From contig NZ_JACHHX010000013.1 of the NCBI RefSeq assembly GCF_014202935.1, forward strand, positions 19,428-83,427: a stretch of 64,000 bases of DNA, written 5' to 3'. The notes beneath the pieces are model-generated. The model was not told the origin of the DNA. It made no database searches and saw only the letters and a program-made list of their open reading frames with translations. How positions within the stretch are numbered: position 1 is the stretch's first letter; each line of letters starts with the position of its first letter. The translations under genes and the position numbers were made by a program. Of the stretch, positions 9,102-18,229 are shown one piece after another. The DNA is from Rehaibacterium terrae (GTDB taxonomy: Bacteria; Pseudomonadota; Gammaproteobacteria; Xanthomonadales; Xanthomonadaceae).

Positions 9102-11159
9102 TCATTGCCCGCTGACGGCCCGGACCTGGGTGCTGGTCAGCGTGTAGTCGGCCACCACGGTGGCGTAGCCGGTGACCTGGTAGGTGTAGGTGCCCGGCAC
9201 CTTGACCGCGAACTCCAGCACCTCGGGGTTGGCCAGGGTCGCCGCCGAGGCGACCTGGTTGCCCTCCGGGTCGAGCAGGTACAGGTCGAGATCGATGCCG
9301 CCGCCCCAGCGCAGCTCGGCGCGGATCGTCGTCGTGTCGCTGCCGACTTCGATCGTGTACTCGTCGATCTGCAGGTTCTCGACCGACGGGCCCATCGTCC
9401 CGGCGAAGGTCTGGGTCTCCTCGACGAGCACGGTGTCGCTCGGGAACAGCGGCCCATCGGTGAGCACGCCGTCGAAGTACACCTGGCCCTGGATGCCGCG
9501 CAGCTCGATGCGGTGCAGGCCCTTGTTCATGCCGTTGATGGCGAAGCGCTCGAAATCGGGCGTCGGGTTGTAGAAGCTGATCCGGCCGCGATGGCTGCCA
9601 TCGACGTAGACATCGGCCACGCCGCCCTTGCTGTTGCGCGGATACAGCAGCTGGAAGGCAGTGCCCGAGAAGGCCAGGCGCGCGCGGGGGGTGTCCTTCT
9701 TCGTCACCGCGGCGGCCTGGTAGCTGCCGTCGCTGGCTTCGGCGTGGGCAACGGTCTTCCAGCGCCCGTCCAGGTCGACCAGCGCGGCGCGGTCGGCGAC
9801 CGCGTTCCAGATGCCCTGGCTCGACCAGGCGGTGACGCCGGACAGGAAGCGCTGGCGTTCGCCCACGGTGCGCCTGGCGACTTCCACCGCCCGGGCGACG
9901 TTGATGTACCCACCGCCGACCCAGTGGGTCGGGTAGGGCATCGGGTCGGCGGTCTGCACCAGGATTTGCTCGATCTGGTCCGGCGACAGCCCGGGGTTGG
10001 CCTCGAGCAGCAGCGCGGCGGTGCCGGCGACGAACGGCGTCGCCATCGATGTGCCGCTGATGCAGTGGTAATGCAGGGTGTAGCTCGGGTAGGTGAGGTT
10101 GACCACCGGGCCGAGTGCGCCGATCGGCGTGCCGACCGCGCGGGTCGAGCAGATGTTCGAGCCCGGCGCGATCACGTCGATGCGCTTGTAGGGATCGTCC
10201 GCGATGCCGCGGCTGGAGAAGCTGGACAGGTCGCGCGCCTTGGTGCCGGAGCCGACGTTGATCACCCACGGCACGATCGCGTACGGGTTGAGCGTGTTCT
10301 CGGCCGGGCCGTCGTTGCCGGCGGCGAAGCTCACCACCATGCCGCGCCGGTAGGCCTCGTAGCTGGCCTTGTTGATCGGATTGTTGGGGTCGTAGACCGA
10401 GTTCGAGCTGCCCCAGGAGTTGGTGACGATGTCGATGCCGTAGCGCTGCTGGTTGGCCAGCACCCAGTCGAAGCCCTGCAGCGCGAACAGGATGCTGATC
10501 GCCTCGCCGGCGCCCAGGCCGATCAGATCGGCTTCCGGAGCGATGCCGTCGTAGTAGTATGGGCGACGGTGGTCGGTGGCAGAGGCGGCGCCGGTGCCGG
10601 CGACGGTGCCGGCCACGTGGGTGCCGTGGCCGCTGGAGGTGTCGGTGTTGGGCTGGTTCTCCAGCGCCGCGGCGACGCCGGCCAGGCCGAGGTCGCCGAT
10701 CAGCTTGACGTTCTGGATCGTCTTGCTGCCGAAGCTCAGGTCCGGATGATTGGCGTCGATGCCCGAGTCGAGCACGGCCACGGTGACCCCGCGGCCCTTG
10801 AGGCCGAGCGTGTCGTGCACGAGGTGGCCGCCGGTGATTTCGCCGGCTTCGTGGTTGAAGTAGCGCAGCGGCGCGTCGAGGTAGATGCTCTCCACGCCCT
10901 CCCATTGCGCGACCTCGCGGATCTGCGCGGTGGTCAGCAGCGCGCCGGCCATCGGCAGCTCGCTCAGCAGCAGGTACTGGTCGGTGATGCCGGCGATGCG
11001 GGCGACCTGGTCGCGATCGCTGAAAGTGACGACGACCCGGTGCGGACCGGCCTGGCCCAGCCGGGTCTGCAACTCCGGGTCGAGGATGGCTTCGGCCCGC
11101 ACGTCCGCCGCGAGGGCGAGCACGGCGAGGGAAATGGCAAGACACAGCGGCTTCTTCAT
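9102..11159 (-). CDS. Secreted S8 subtilisin-like protease
   Basis: The 685-residue precursor has a signal peptide (about 1-22), an inhibitor-like propeptide (residues 25-100) and a subtilase domain with Asp131 (VAVLDSGID), His178 (SSGHGTHVAGT), oxyanion Asn282 (AAGNDG) and Ser371 (ISGTSMATP). The C-terminal part beyond about residue 430 is beta-rich; its end resembles a pre-peptidase C-terminal domain (TYTYQVTGYATVV). It should act outside the cell or in the periplasm. The start at 11159 is supported by GGAGGGGAG just upstream. A second, differently built S8 protease lies at 62075. Confidence 0.93.
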   Translation of the reverse strand: MKKPLCLAISLAVLALAADVRAEAILDPELQTRLGQAGPHRVVVTFSDRDQVARIAGITDQYLLLSELPMAGALLTTAQIREVAQWEGVESIYLDAPLRYFNHEAGEITGGHLVHDTLGLKGRGVTVAVLDSGIDANHPDLSFGSKTIQNVKLIGDLGLAGVAAALENQPNTDTSSGHGTHVAGTVAGTGAASATDHRRPYYYDGIAPEADLIGLGAGEAISILFALQGFDWVLANQQRYGIDIVTNSWGSSNSVYDPNNPINKASYEAYRRGMVVSFAAGNDGPAENTLNPYAIVPWVINVGSGTKARDLSSFSSRGIADDPYKRIDVIAPGSNICSTRAVGTPIGALGPVVNLTYPSYTLHYHCISGTSMATPFVAGTAALLLEANPGLSPDQIEQILVQTADPMPYPTHWVGGGYINVARAVEVARRTVGERQRFLSGVTAWSSQGIWNAVADRAALVDLDGRWKTVAHAEASDGSYQAAAVTKKDTPRARLAFSGTAFQLLYPRNSKGGVADVYVDGSHRGRISFYNPTPDFERFAINGMNKGLHRIELRGIQGQVYFDGVLTDGPLFPSDTVLVEETQTFAGTMGPSVENLQIDEYTIEVGSDTTTIRAELRWGGGIDLDLYLLDPEGNQVASAATLANPEVLEFAVKVPGTYTYQVTGYATVVADYTLTSTQVRAVSGQ

Positions 11160-11276
11160 GGCTCCCCTCCCGGGGGTGCGTGGTGGAGTATGCACAGCAC
11201 TGTGAGCCGGGAGCGGTAACGGCGGCCATGGGGGAAAACCCCCGCCGGATGCGGGCGCGAACGCCCAGCGGCGGCC

Positions 11277-12158
11277 TCAGCGGCGGCGGCTCCGCGTCAG
11301 ACGGGGACGGACTTCCTCGACGAAGAGCACCAGGCAGGCCAGCAGCAGGGGCAGGTCCTTGGCCAGGAACTGGCCGGTGTTGCCGATGACCGGCGGCGGA
11401 TGGCCGGGCTGCCAGCCGGGCAGGGTGAACAGGAAGCTCAGCGTGGCGACGAAGGTGAGTGCGCTCGCCGCCAGGCCGATCGCGCCCAGCCGCGGCGCGC
11501 GCGGCAGCGTGAGCAGGCACAGCGCGGTGAGGATCTCGACCACGCCGATCAGGTTGGAGGCGCCCTGCACGTCGAACACGCCGTACAACCAGGCCATGAA
11601 CGGGCTGGTCTCGATCAGCGGGCGGATGGCTTCGGCTTCGACGGGGGTGAACTTCATGCCGCCGATCCACAGCAGCACCAGCGCCACGCCCCAGCGCATC
11701 AGGTCGCGGGCGCGGCGCGCCTCGAACTCGCGCATCGACAGCCGCGCCCACAGCCACAGCGCCAGCGCGGCGATGGCGAGGTTCTTGATCACGCCCTGGC
11801 CGGCGCCGATGGCGGGGAAGCCGCCCATGCTGTCGATCCACACCGGATTGGTGAGCAGCAGCGTCAGGCTGGCGGCGAAAAAGGCGGCGATGCCGGCGGC
11901 CGCGTAACGGCGCAGGCGGATCGCCACACCGGGCAGGATGCCCAGACCCAGGGCGATCTCGACCACGCCGATGGCGCCGGTCAGGGCCGGGAAGGTGCTC
12001 GCGGGCAGGCCGCCGAACAGCAGGTGCTCGCTCAACCAGCGCCCGACGGCGGTGGCCTCGAAGGGCAGGAATTTCATGGCCCCGAACCAGATCAGCACCA
12101 GCCCGAAGGCGGTGGCGACGGCGTCGAGGAAGCGGACGGAGGCGGGGCGGGCGTTCAT
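11277..12158 (-). CDS. Tandem DUF417 (YkgB/RclC-like) membrane protein
   Basis: The 293-residue protein contains two consecutive copies of a four-helix module. Each copy begins with the DUF417 signature: WFGAMKFLPFEATAVGRWL near residue 24 and WIGGMKFTPVEAEAIRPLI near residue 170. About eight membrane segments are visible. Single-module relatives such as E. coli RclC/YkgB are inner-membrane proteins of reactive-chlorine stress operons with poorly known function. The gene-internal duplication is unusual. The ATG at 12158 begins just before the first helix; a longer frame to 12299 adds no conserved sequence. Confidence 0.82.
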   Translation of the reverse strand: MNARPASVRFLDAVATAFGLVLIWFGAMKFLPFEATAVGRWLSEHLLFGGLPASTFPALTGAIGVVEIALGLGILPGVAIRLRRYAAAGIAAFFAASLTLLLTNPVWIDSMGGFPAIGAGQGVIKNLAIAALALWLWARLSMREFEARRARDLMRWGVALVLLWIGGMKFTPVEAEAIRPLIETSPFMAWLYGVFDVQGASNLIGVVEILTALCLLTLPRAPRLGAIGLAASALTFVATLSFLFTLPGWQPGHPPPVIGNTGQFLAKDLPLLLACLVLFVEEVRPRLTRSRRR

Positions 12159-12297
12159 GCGGGCGGTTCCCGTGGCGGTCCTGCCCCCCAGAGGCGTCCA
12201 GCGGGCGAAACGGTGCGCGTCTGGCCGATCGGCCCGGCCCGACGCGTTGGCGCGATGGCAGGGGGAATTTCCCGACCCGGAAGGGAGGAGGTTCGTC

Positions 12298-13110
12298 ATG
12301 CAACGCCTTGTTCTCGCGGCCCTGTGCGGGCTGCTGGCTCCCGTCGCCGCCTTCGCGGAATGCAGCCCTGCCGACCGCGCCCAGCTGGAGAAGCTCGATC
12401 GCGACTGGGGCGAGGCCGGTCACCGGGGCGACCGGGCCTTCCTGCAGAGCCTCTACGCCGACGACTATCGCGACCTGACGCCGGGGCGGGCGCAGGACAA
12501 GCAGGCCGCGATCGCCGAGACATTGGCCGAGGCCGAGCGCAACCGCGGCAATCCCGGCCCGCTGCCGCAGTACGACTTCTATCTGATCCACTGCACCCCG
12601 ACCAGCGCGACCATCACCCACCGGGTCACCACCACGCACGGCGAGGGGGCGAGCGCCCGCCACGACTATTTCCGCAGCGTGCATTTCCTGGAGAAGCGCG
12701 GCGGACGCTGGCAGGTGGTGAGCAACGCCGGCCAGCCGCTCGACGACGCCGGGGTGGTGCGCTATCTCGACCTGGAATGGAACATCGCCGACGTGGCCGA
12801 CGATCGCGGCTGGTTCGAGCGCAATCTCGCCGACGACTACATCGGTGTCAGCAGCCGCACCGGGGCGATCGAGGACAAGCGCCAGATGCTGGCGGAAATC
12901 GGCAGGGTGCGCATCACCCAGGCCGACACCAGCGAGCTGGAAGTGGCCGTGTTCGGCGACACCGCGCGCGCCAGCGGCGTCTACCACGTCAAGGGCACCG
13001 ACGAGGCGGGCCGGCCGTTCGATCGCCGCGTTCGCTATATCGACACCTTCGTGAAGCGCGACGGGCGCTGGCAGATCTGGACCTCGCAGGGCACGGCATT
13101 GGCCGATTGA
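12298..13110 (+). CDS. Secreted protein with two NTF2/SnoaL-like domains
   Basis: The 270-residue product has a signal peptide (1-19, cleavage after AFA) and two NTF2-like (DUF4440-type) alpha+beta domains. Each opens with a helix and a pattern of the type DRxxLxxLxxDDYxxLTPxG: DRAFLQSLYADDYRDLTPGR near 45 and RGWFERNLADDYIGVSSRTG near 170. The two halves look like an internal duplication. NTF2-like folds bind small ligands or act as enzymes; no substrate can be assigned. A very strong GGGAGGAGG site fixes the start at 12298. It is divergent from the DUF417 gene, 139 bases apart. Confidence 0.75.
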   Translation: MQRLVLAALCGLLAPVAAFAECSPADRAQLEKLDRDWGEAGHRGDRAFLQSLYADDYRDLTPGRAQDKQAAIAETLAEAERNRGNPGPLPQYDFYLIHCTPTSATITHRVTTTHGEGASARHDYFRSVHFLEKRGGRWQVVSNAGQPLDDAGVVRYLDLEWNIADVADDRGWFERNLADDYIGVSSRTGAIEDKRQMLAEIGRVRITQADTSELEVAVFGDTARASGVYHVKGTDEAGRPFDRRVRYIDTFVKRDGRWQIWTSQGTALAD

Positions 13111-13146
13111 GGCGGTCGGGCGCGGCCCCGGGCCGCCCGGCCCGAT

Positions 13147-13175
13147 TTGCACACCCGGCCCGGGTGGCCTAGGCT
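13147..13175 (+). promoter_or_regulatory. Candidate slyD promoter
   Basis: TTGCAC (13147-13152) and TAGGCT (13170-13175) are 17 bases apart, a good sigma-70-like spacing. The predicted start near 13182 lies just before a terminator-like hairpin, so the slyD leader would include that hairpin. Confidence 0.5.
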
Positions 13176-13187
13176 TGCAGTCCCGAG

Positions 13188-13219
13188 CGGCCCGGATGCT
13201 ACCCGGGCCGTTTTCTTTT
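13188..13219 (+). terminator. Intrinsic terminator in the slyD leader
   Basis: An 8-bp stem (CGGCCCGG / CCGGGCCG) with a 7-nt loop is followed by TTTTCTTTT, the classic intrinsic terminator form. It ends only 21 bases before the slyD start codon. It could close the upstream NTF2-like gene, or act as an attenuator if transcription starts at the promoter at 13147-13175. Confidence 0.7.
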
Positions 13220-13240
13220 CCCAGGATCCAGAGGTTTCAC

Positions 13241-13702
13241 ATGCAGATTGCCGAGCGCCGTGTCGCTTCCTTCCACTACACCCTGACCAACGACGCCGGC
13301 GAGGTGCTCGACAGTTCCAGCGGCCGCGAGCCGCTGGCCTACCTGCACGGCGCCGGCCAGATCGTGCCGGGCCTGGAGAGCGCGCTCGAAGGCAGGCAGG
13401 CTGGCGACAAGTTCAATGTCGACGTGCCGCCGGAGGCGGGTTACGGCCCGCGCCACGAGGGGCTGATCCAGCAGGTGCCGCGCGCCGCCTTCCGTGGCGT
13501 CGATGAGTTGCAGGTCGGCATGCAGTTCCAGGCGCAGGGGCCGCAGGGCGCGTTGAGCGTGGTGATCGCCGCCATCGACGGCGACCTGGTCACGGTCGAC
13601 GGTAACCACCCGCTGGCCGGTCAGACCCTGCATTTCGCCATCGAGGTCACTGACGTGCGCGAGGCCAGCGACGACGAACTGCAGCACGGCCACGCCCACT
13701 GA
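13241..13702 (+). CDS. slyD: SlyD-type FKBP peptidyl-prolyl isomerase
   Basis: The 153-residue protein shows the split FKBP domain of SlyD (FHYTLTNDAGEVLDSSSGRE, then YLHGAGQIVPGLESALEG) with the inserted chaperone flap (residues 70-130: PPEAGYGPRHEGLIQQVPR). The metal-binding tail is reduced to HGHAH, far shorter than in E. coli SlyD. It catalyses proline isomerisation and assists folding in the cytoplasm; nickel storage would be weak with such a short tail. The ATG at 13241 follows AGAGG. Confidence 0.92.
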   Translation: MQIAERRVASFHYTLTNDAGEVLDSSSGREPLAYLHGAGQIVPGLESALEGRQAGDKFNVDVPPEAGYGPRHEGLIQQVPRAAFRGVDELQVGMQFQAQGPQGALSVVIAAIDGDLVTVDGNHPLAGQTLHFAIEVTDVREASDDELQHGHAH

Positions 13703-13848
13703 GGTCGCCACCACCCCGCGTGGCCGGCACGACGGCCGCCGCGGCTGTCCGCAGAAACGGACTGTCCCGGCGGCCTTCACCTCCATCGCTTCGCGGATGG
13801 CACGGCCGCGCGCTACAGTGCTGCTCCCTCCGGCCATCGCGCGCCTGC

Positions 13849-14481
13849 ATGTACAGCCTCTATACCGCTCCCGGCACCGCCGGCCTCGCCGTCCACTGGT
13901 TGCTGATCGAACTCGGCCAGCCGCACGAGCTGCATCTGCTCGATCTCGAGGCCGGCGACCAGCGCAAGCCCGACTATCTCGCCCTCAACCCCAACGGCGT
14001 GGTGCCGACCCTGCTGATCGACGGCCAGCCGGTGTACGAGTCGGCGGCGTTGGTGCTGCACCTGGCCGATGCCCATCCCGAGGCCGGCTTGGCTCCGCCG
14101 CCCGGAAGCCTGGCCCGCGCGGCCTACTACCAGTGGATCGTGCTGTGCGCGAACGGGTTGTTGCCGGCATTCCGTGCTTGGTTCCACCCGAACGAAGTCG
14201 CCGGGGAGTCCTGCGCCGAGGCGAGCAGGGAGCACGCCCGCAGCCGCATCGAGGCGGCCTTCGCGCGCATCGACCACCATCTCGCCGGGCAGGGGCCGTA
14301 TCTGCTCGGCGACACCCTCTCGGCGGCCGACTTCCTGCTCACCATGCTGATGCGCTGGTCGCGCAACATGCCGCGGCCGGCCACCGACTGGCCGCATCTG
14401 CGCGCGCTGGCCGAGCGCATGAAGGCGCGCCCCTCGTTCCGCACCCTGTACGAGCGCGAAGGCCTGACCGAGTGGCGCTGA
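13849..14481 (+). CDS. Glutathione S-transferase
   Basis: The 210-residue protein has an N-terminal thioredoxin-like GST domain (YTAPGTAGLAVHWLLIELG, LNPNGVVPTLLID with the cis-proline, and ESAA for glutathione gamma-glutamyl binding) and an all-helical C-terminal domain containing GPYLLGDTLSAADFLLTM. It conjugates or exchanges glutathione with an unknown substrate in the cytoplasm. The ATG at 13849 is the first codon of the domain. No clear ribosome-binding site is visible; a TACAGT -10-like box lies at 13814-13819. Confidence 0.9.
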   Translation: MYSLYTAPGTAGLAVHWLLIELGQPHELHLLDLEAGDQRKPDYLALNPNGVVPTLLIDGQPVYESAALVLHLADAHPEAGLAPPPGSLARAAYYQWIVLCANGLLPAFRAWFHPNEVAGESCAEASREHARSRIEAAFARIDHHLAGQGPYLLGDTLSAADFLLTMLMRWSRNMPRPATDWPHLRALAERMKARPSFRTLYEREGLTEWR

Positions 14482-14560
14482 GCGCCGCCGTCACCTGCGT
14501 TTCACGGCACGGCTGGCCGGGACTGGCATACTCGCCCCATGGACCGCCGCCCGGCACCGG

Positions 14561-16300
14561 GTGGCGGTCGTCGCATGGGAGCGGGCATTGCGTTCGACGG
14601 CAGTGGCGGGACAGCGGCGGTCGCGGGGAGCGGGAAGCGCTTGGGCCGGCGTCGTCGTCCTGCTGCTGGCGTGGCTGTCGGTCGCTGCGTCCGCGCATGC
14701 CGGGCACGACATTCCGCTGCACGGTTTGTGGGCGCCGGCCGAATCCGCCGACCCGGGCGATTGGCGCGGCCAGGGCGAGCCCTTCGATCCGACGGCACTG
14801 AAGGTATTTCCGCGCGGGCCGGCCGGCGCCTGGGTGGCCTTGTATCCGCGGGCGGGCGAATGGCCCGCGGCGACACTGATCGTGGTGGTCCGCCAGCCGG
14901 GTCTGGAGAGCGTCGTCTTCCATTCGCCCGACGGCGGCGTGGCGCGCGCGAGCAGTCTGCGGCTGGAAGGCGATGCCTTGGCCGGCCACGGCCGGCTGGC
15001 CTTTCAGGTGCGTGCGCCGCCGGATGCCGGGGAGGCGCTGTTGCTGCGCCTGGAGCCGCTGGACGGCATCGCCTCGGCGGTCGGCTTTGCCGTGCAGGAT
15101 CAGGCGACCTATCTGCGTGAGGATGCCCGCTGGGTGGCGTTCGCCAGCGCCTGCTTCGGGGTCATGCTGGCGATGGCGGTGGTCACGCTGTTCTTCTCGT
15201 TCTGGCTGCGCGACATCACCTTCCTGTTGCACACCGGCTACGTGCTCAGTTACGCGTTGATCCAGGCCATCCAGACCGGCTATGCCTTCAGCGTGCTCGA
15301 GTGGACGCTGATCGCGGAGGCGCCCCGCGCCTGGGGGCGCACGGCCACGGCGGTGTCGGTGATCCTCGCGATCCTCTTTCTCGACCGTTTCGTCGCGCTG
15401 GATCGCCATGCCCCGCGCATGCGCCGGCTTGTTCTCCTGCTCGGCGCGGCGGTGGGTGCGAACGTGCTGCTTGGCTTCCTGCCGCTGCAGCCGGCGCAGG
15501 CGCTGGCGCGCGCGCTGATCAATCCGCTGCTGATGCTGGCCGGCCCGGCCGTTCTCGCCAGTGCCCTCGTGGCTTGGTATCACGGATCGCGCTACGCGGG
15601 CTTCTTCCTGCTCGGCTGGACGCCGTTGCTCGCGCTGACCGTGCTCGACAGCGCGCAGCTCTTTGGCGCCCTGCCCGGGTGGTCGTGGGTGAGCGGCGCG
15701 GCACTGGCGGCCGGCAGTTTCGAGGCGCTGGTGCTCTCGCTCGGCCTGGCCGAGCGCACCCTGGGCGTGCGCCGCGACCGCGAACAGGCGCATCGGCTGG
15801 CCGACATCGACCCGCTCACCTCGCTGCTCAACCGGCGCGGTCTCGAACGCAGGCTCGACGCGCTGATTGCCGCCGCCGAGCGCACTGGCGAGCCGCTCAC
15901 CCTGCTGTTCCTGGATCTGGACCGTTTCAAGTCGCTCAACGACAACTTCGGGCACGTCGAGGGCGACCGTGCGCTGACCGTGCTGGCCGACTGCCTGCGC
16001 GCCGAAACGCGCAGCCGCGACGTGATCGGCCGCTACGGCGGCGAGGAGTTTCTGGTCGTCCTGCCGGAGTGCGACGTCGACCTCGGCCTGCAGGTCGCCG
16101 AGCGGATCAGGCAGCGGCTGGAGCGACGCGGCATCCCGGTCGATCCCGCGGGTACGCCGTTGACGGTCAGCGTGGGGCTGGCGGTGCGCCATCGGGGGGA
16201 GGGCGTCACCGCGCTGATCGAGCGCGCCGACCAGGCCATGTACGAGGCCAAGAACAGCGGCCGGAACTGGGTCGCGCTGGCTTCCAGCCAGCCAGGCTGA
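14561..16300 (+). CDS. 7TMR-DISM membrane diguanylate cyclase
   Basis: The 579-residue product has a signal peptide, a periplasmic 7TMR-DISMED2-like sensor domain (about 45-185), seven membrane helices (about 195-400) and a cytoplasmic GGDEF domain. The active motif is RYGGEEF (GGEEF at 493-497) and an inhibitory I-site, RSRD, sits five residues before it. Both suggest active, product-inhibited c-di-GMP synthesis in response to a periplasmic ligand. The start is uncertain. I use GTG at 14561, but a -10-like CATACT six bases before an ATG at 14539 lies in another frame. Confidence 0.88.
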   Translation: MAVVAWERALRSTAVAGQRRSRGAGSAWAGVVVLLLAWLSVAASAHAGHDIPLHGLWAPAESADPGDWRGQGEPFDPTALKVFPRGPAGAWVALYPRAGEWPAATLIVVVRQPGLESVVFHSPDGGVARASSLRLEGDALAGHGRLAFQVRAPPDAGEALLLRLEPLDGIASAVGFAVQDQATYLREDARWVAFASACFGVMLAMAVVTLFFSFWLRDITFLLHTGYVLSYALIQAIQTGYAFSVLEWTLIAEAPRAWGRTATAVSVILAILFLDRFVALDRHAPRMRRLVLLLGAAVGANVLLGFLPLQPAQALARALINPLLMLAGPAVLASALVAWYHGSRYAGFFLLGWTPLLALTVLDSAQLFGALPGWSWVSGAALAAGSFEALVLSLGLAERTLGVRRDREQAHRLADIDPLTSLLNRRGLERRLDALIAAAERTGEPLTLLFLDLDRFKSLNDNFGHVEGDRALTVLADCLRAETRSRDVIGRYGGEEFLVVLPECDVDLGLQVAERIRQRLERRGIPVDPAGTPLTVSVGLAVRHRGEGVTALIERADQAMYEAKNSGRNWVALASSQPG

Positions 16301-16329
16301 GCGCCGTCGCATCGCCGCCCGGGCCGGGC

Positions 16330-16335
16330 TATAGT
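16330..16335 (+). promoter_or_regulatory. -10 box of the KorAB operon
   Basis: TATAGT stands out in GC-rich surroundings 45 bases before the GTG start at 16380. No good -35 element is visible upstream. Confidence 0.45.
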
Positions 16336-16379
16336 CGATACCGACGCGGGCCACGCGTCGCTGCCGGCGGAGGTCTGCG

Positions 16380-18200
16380 GTGAAACCCACCGATGTCCGC
16401 AAGCCCGACTACTACCACAAGGTGGTCGACTGCCAATGGGCGTGTCCGGCGCACACTCCGGTGCCCGAATACATCCGGCTGATCGCGGCCGGGCGCTACG
16501 CCGACGCCTACCTGGTCAACTGGCACAGCAATGTCTTCCCCGGCATCCTCGGCCGCACCTGCGACCGCCCCTGCGAGCCGGCCTGCCGGCGCGGCCGCGT
16601 CGAGCAGAACAACGGCGAGAAGCCCGAGCCGGTGGCGATCTGCCGGCTCAAGCGCGTCGCCGCCGACTACAAGGGCGACATCCGTGCCCGGCTGCCGAAA
16701 CCGGCGGCGAAGAAGAACGGACGCCGCATCGCCTGCGTCGGCGCCGGCCCGGCCTCGCTCACCGTCGCCCGCGACCTCGCCCCGCTCGGCTACGCCGTCA
16801 CGGTGTTCGACCAGGACCCCAGAGCCGGCGGCTTCATGCGCACCCAGGTGCCGCGTTTCCGCCTGCCCGAGGCAGTGATCGACGAGGAGGTCGGCTACAT
16901 CCTCGACCTCGGCGTCGAGTTCGTCGGCGGCCGCCGCATCGACTCGATGAAGGCGCTGCTCTCCGAGGGTTTCGATGCGGTCTTCGTCGGCTGCGGCGCC
17001 CCGCGCGGGCGCGATCTCGACATCCCCGGCCGGCAGGAGGCCGCCGCGCAGATCCACATCGGCATCGACTGGCTGGCCTCGGTCTACTTCGGGCATGTCC
17101 AGCGCGTCGGCGAGCGCGTCATCGTGCTCGGCGGCGGCAACACCGCGATGGACTGCTGCCGCACGGCGCGCCGGCTCGGCGGCGAGGAGGTGAAGGTGAT
17201 CGTCCGCTCCGGCTTCGACGAGATGAAGGCCAGCCCGTGGGAGAAGGAGGACGCGATGCACGAGGGCATCCCGATCCTCGACTGCCGGGTGCCCAAGGCC
17301 TTCGTGCACGACAACGGCCGCCTGACCGGCATGATCTTCGAGAAGGTGCGCGCCGAGCAGGATGCCAAGGGGCATCGCAAGCTGGTGCCGACCGGCGAAC
17401 CCGACGAGTTCCACGCCTGCGACGAGGTGCTGCTGGCGATCGGCCAGGAGAACGCCTTCCCGTGGATCGAGCGTGACATCGGCATCGCCTTCGACGAACG
17501 GGACATGCCGGTGGTGGACAAGACCACGTTGCAATCCAGCCTGCCGCAGGTCTTCTTCGGCGGCGATGCCGCCTTCGGTCCGAAAAACATCATCTGGGCG
17601 GTCGCCCACGGCCACGAGGCGGCGGTGTCGATCGACCGGATGCTCCATGGCGAGGACATCACGGTGCGGCCGCCGCCGCAGGTGCGCCTGCTGTCGCAGA
17701 AGATGGGCATCCACGAGTGGAGCTACGACAACGACATCCTGCCCGATGCGCGCCACAAGGTGCCCTGGGCGCCGGCCGAGAAGACACTGAGCCGCATCGA
17801 TGTCGAGGTCGAGCTGGGCTTCGACCCGGCGACCGCCTGGAAGGAGGCGCAGCGCTGCCTGAACTGCGATGTGCAGACGGTGTTCCTGCACGACAAGTGC
17901 ATCGAGTGCGATGCCTGCATCGACATCTGCCCGATGGACTGCCTGACCCTCACCGCCAACGGCGAGGAGGATGAACTGCGTCAGCGCCTGACCGCGCCGG
18001 CGCTCAACCTCGCCCAGGATCTGTACGTGTCCGGCGAGCTCAGGACCGGCCGGGTGATGGTCAAGGACGAGGACGTTTGCCTGCACTGCGGCCTGTGCGC
18101 CGAGCGCTGCCCGACCGGCGCCTGGGACATGCAGAAATTCCTGCTCGAGATGACCCATGCCGGTTCCGGTTGCCGCGACGCGAAGCGGGAGGCGGCATGA
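16380..18200 (+). CDS. GltD-like FAD/NAD(P) oxidoreductase with two 4Fe-4S ferredoxin motifs
   Basis: The 606-residue protein resembles the glutamate synthase small-subunit family. It has a cysteine-rich N-terminal Fe-S region (CQWACPAH, GRTCDRPCEPACRRG), an FAD site CVGAGPASL near 119 and an NAD(P) site VLGGGNTAMDCC near 250. A C-terminal bacterial ferredoxin pair follows (CIECDACIDICP near 507 and CLHCGLCAERCP near 567). It should pass electrons between an internal ferredoxin and NAD(P). It starts at GTG 16380 after a strong GGCGGAGG. It lies directly before korA and korB, so I infer that it is their electron acceptor and not part of glutamate synthase; no gltB-like large subunit is near. 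Confidence 0.85.
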   Translation: MKPTDVRKPDYYHKVVDCQWACPAHTPVPEYIRLIAAGRYADAYLVNWHSNVFPGILGRTCDRPCEPACRRGRVEQNNGEKPEPVAICRLKRVAADYKGDIRARLPKPAAKKNGRRIACVGAGPASLTVARDLAPLGYAVTVFDQDPRAGGFMRTQVPRFRLPEAVIDEEVGYILDLGVEFVGGRRIDSMKALLSEGFDAVFVGCGAPRGRDLDIPGRQEAAAQIHIGIDWLASVYFGHVQRVGERVIVLGGGNTAMDCCRTARRLGGEEVKVIVRSGFDEMKASPWEKEDAMHEGIPILDCRVPKAFVHDNGRLTGMIFEKVRAEQDAKGHRKLVPTGEPDEFHACDEVLLAIGQENAFPWIERDIGIAFDERDMPVVDKTTLQSSLPQVFFGGDAAFGPKNIIWAVAHGHEAAVSIDRMLHGEDITVRPPPQVRLLSQKMGIHEWSYDNDILPDARHKVPWAPAEKTLSRIDVEVELGFDPATAWKEAQRCLNCDVQTVFLHDKCIECDACIDICPMDCLTLTANGEEDELRQRLTAPALNLAQDLYVSGELRTGRVMVKDEDVCLHCGLCAERCPTGAWDMQKFLLEMTHAGSGCRDAKREAA

Positions 18201-18229
18201 GGCCCTGCGATCGGTCGGATTCAGCGTTC

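Noticed and set aside
8920..13152. A 1410-codon open frame on the minus strand spanning several genes
   Set aside because: It is arginine/proline/alanine-rich, crosses gene ends on both strands, and the S8 protease, DUF417 and NTF2-like genes read in other frames have clear families. High GC makes such long chance frames common.
14539..15120. ATG at 14539 as start of a 193-residue protein
   Set aside because: The product is Arg/Gly-rich without a family and overlaps the well-supported diguanylate cyclase in another frame; noted only as a start-site puzzle.
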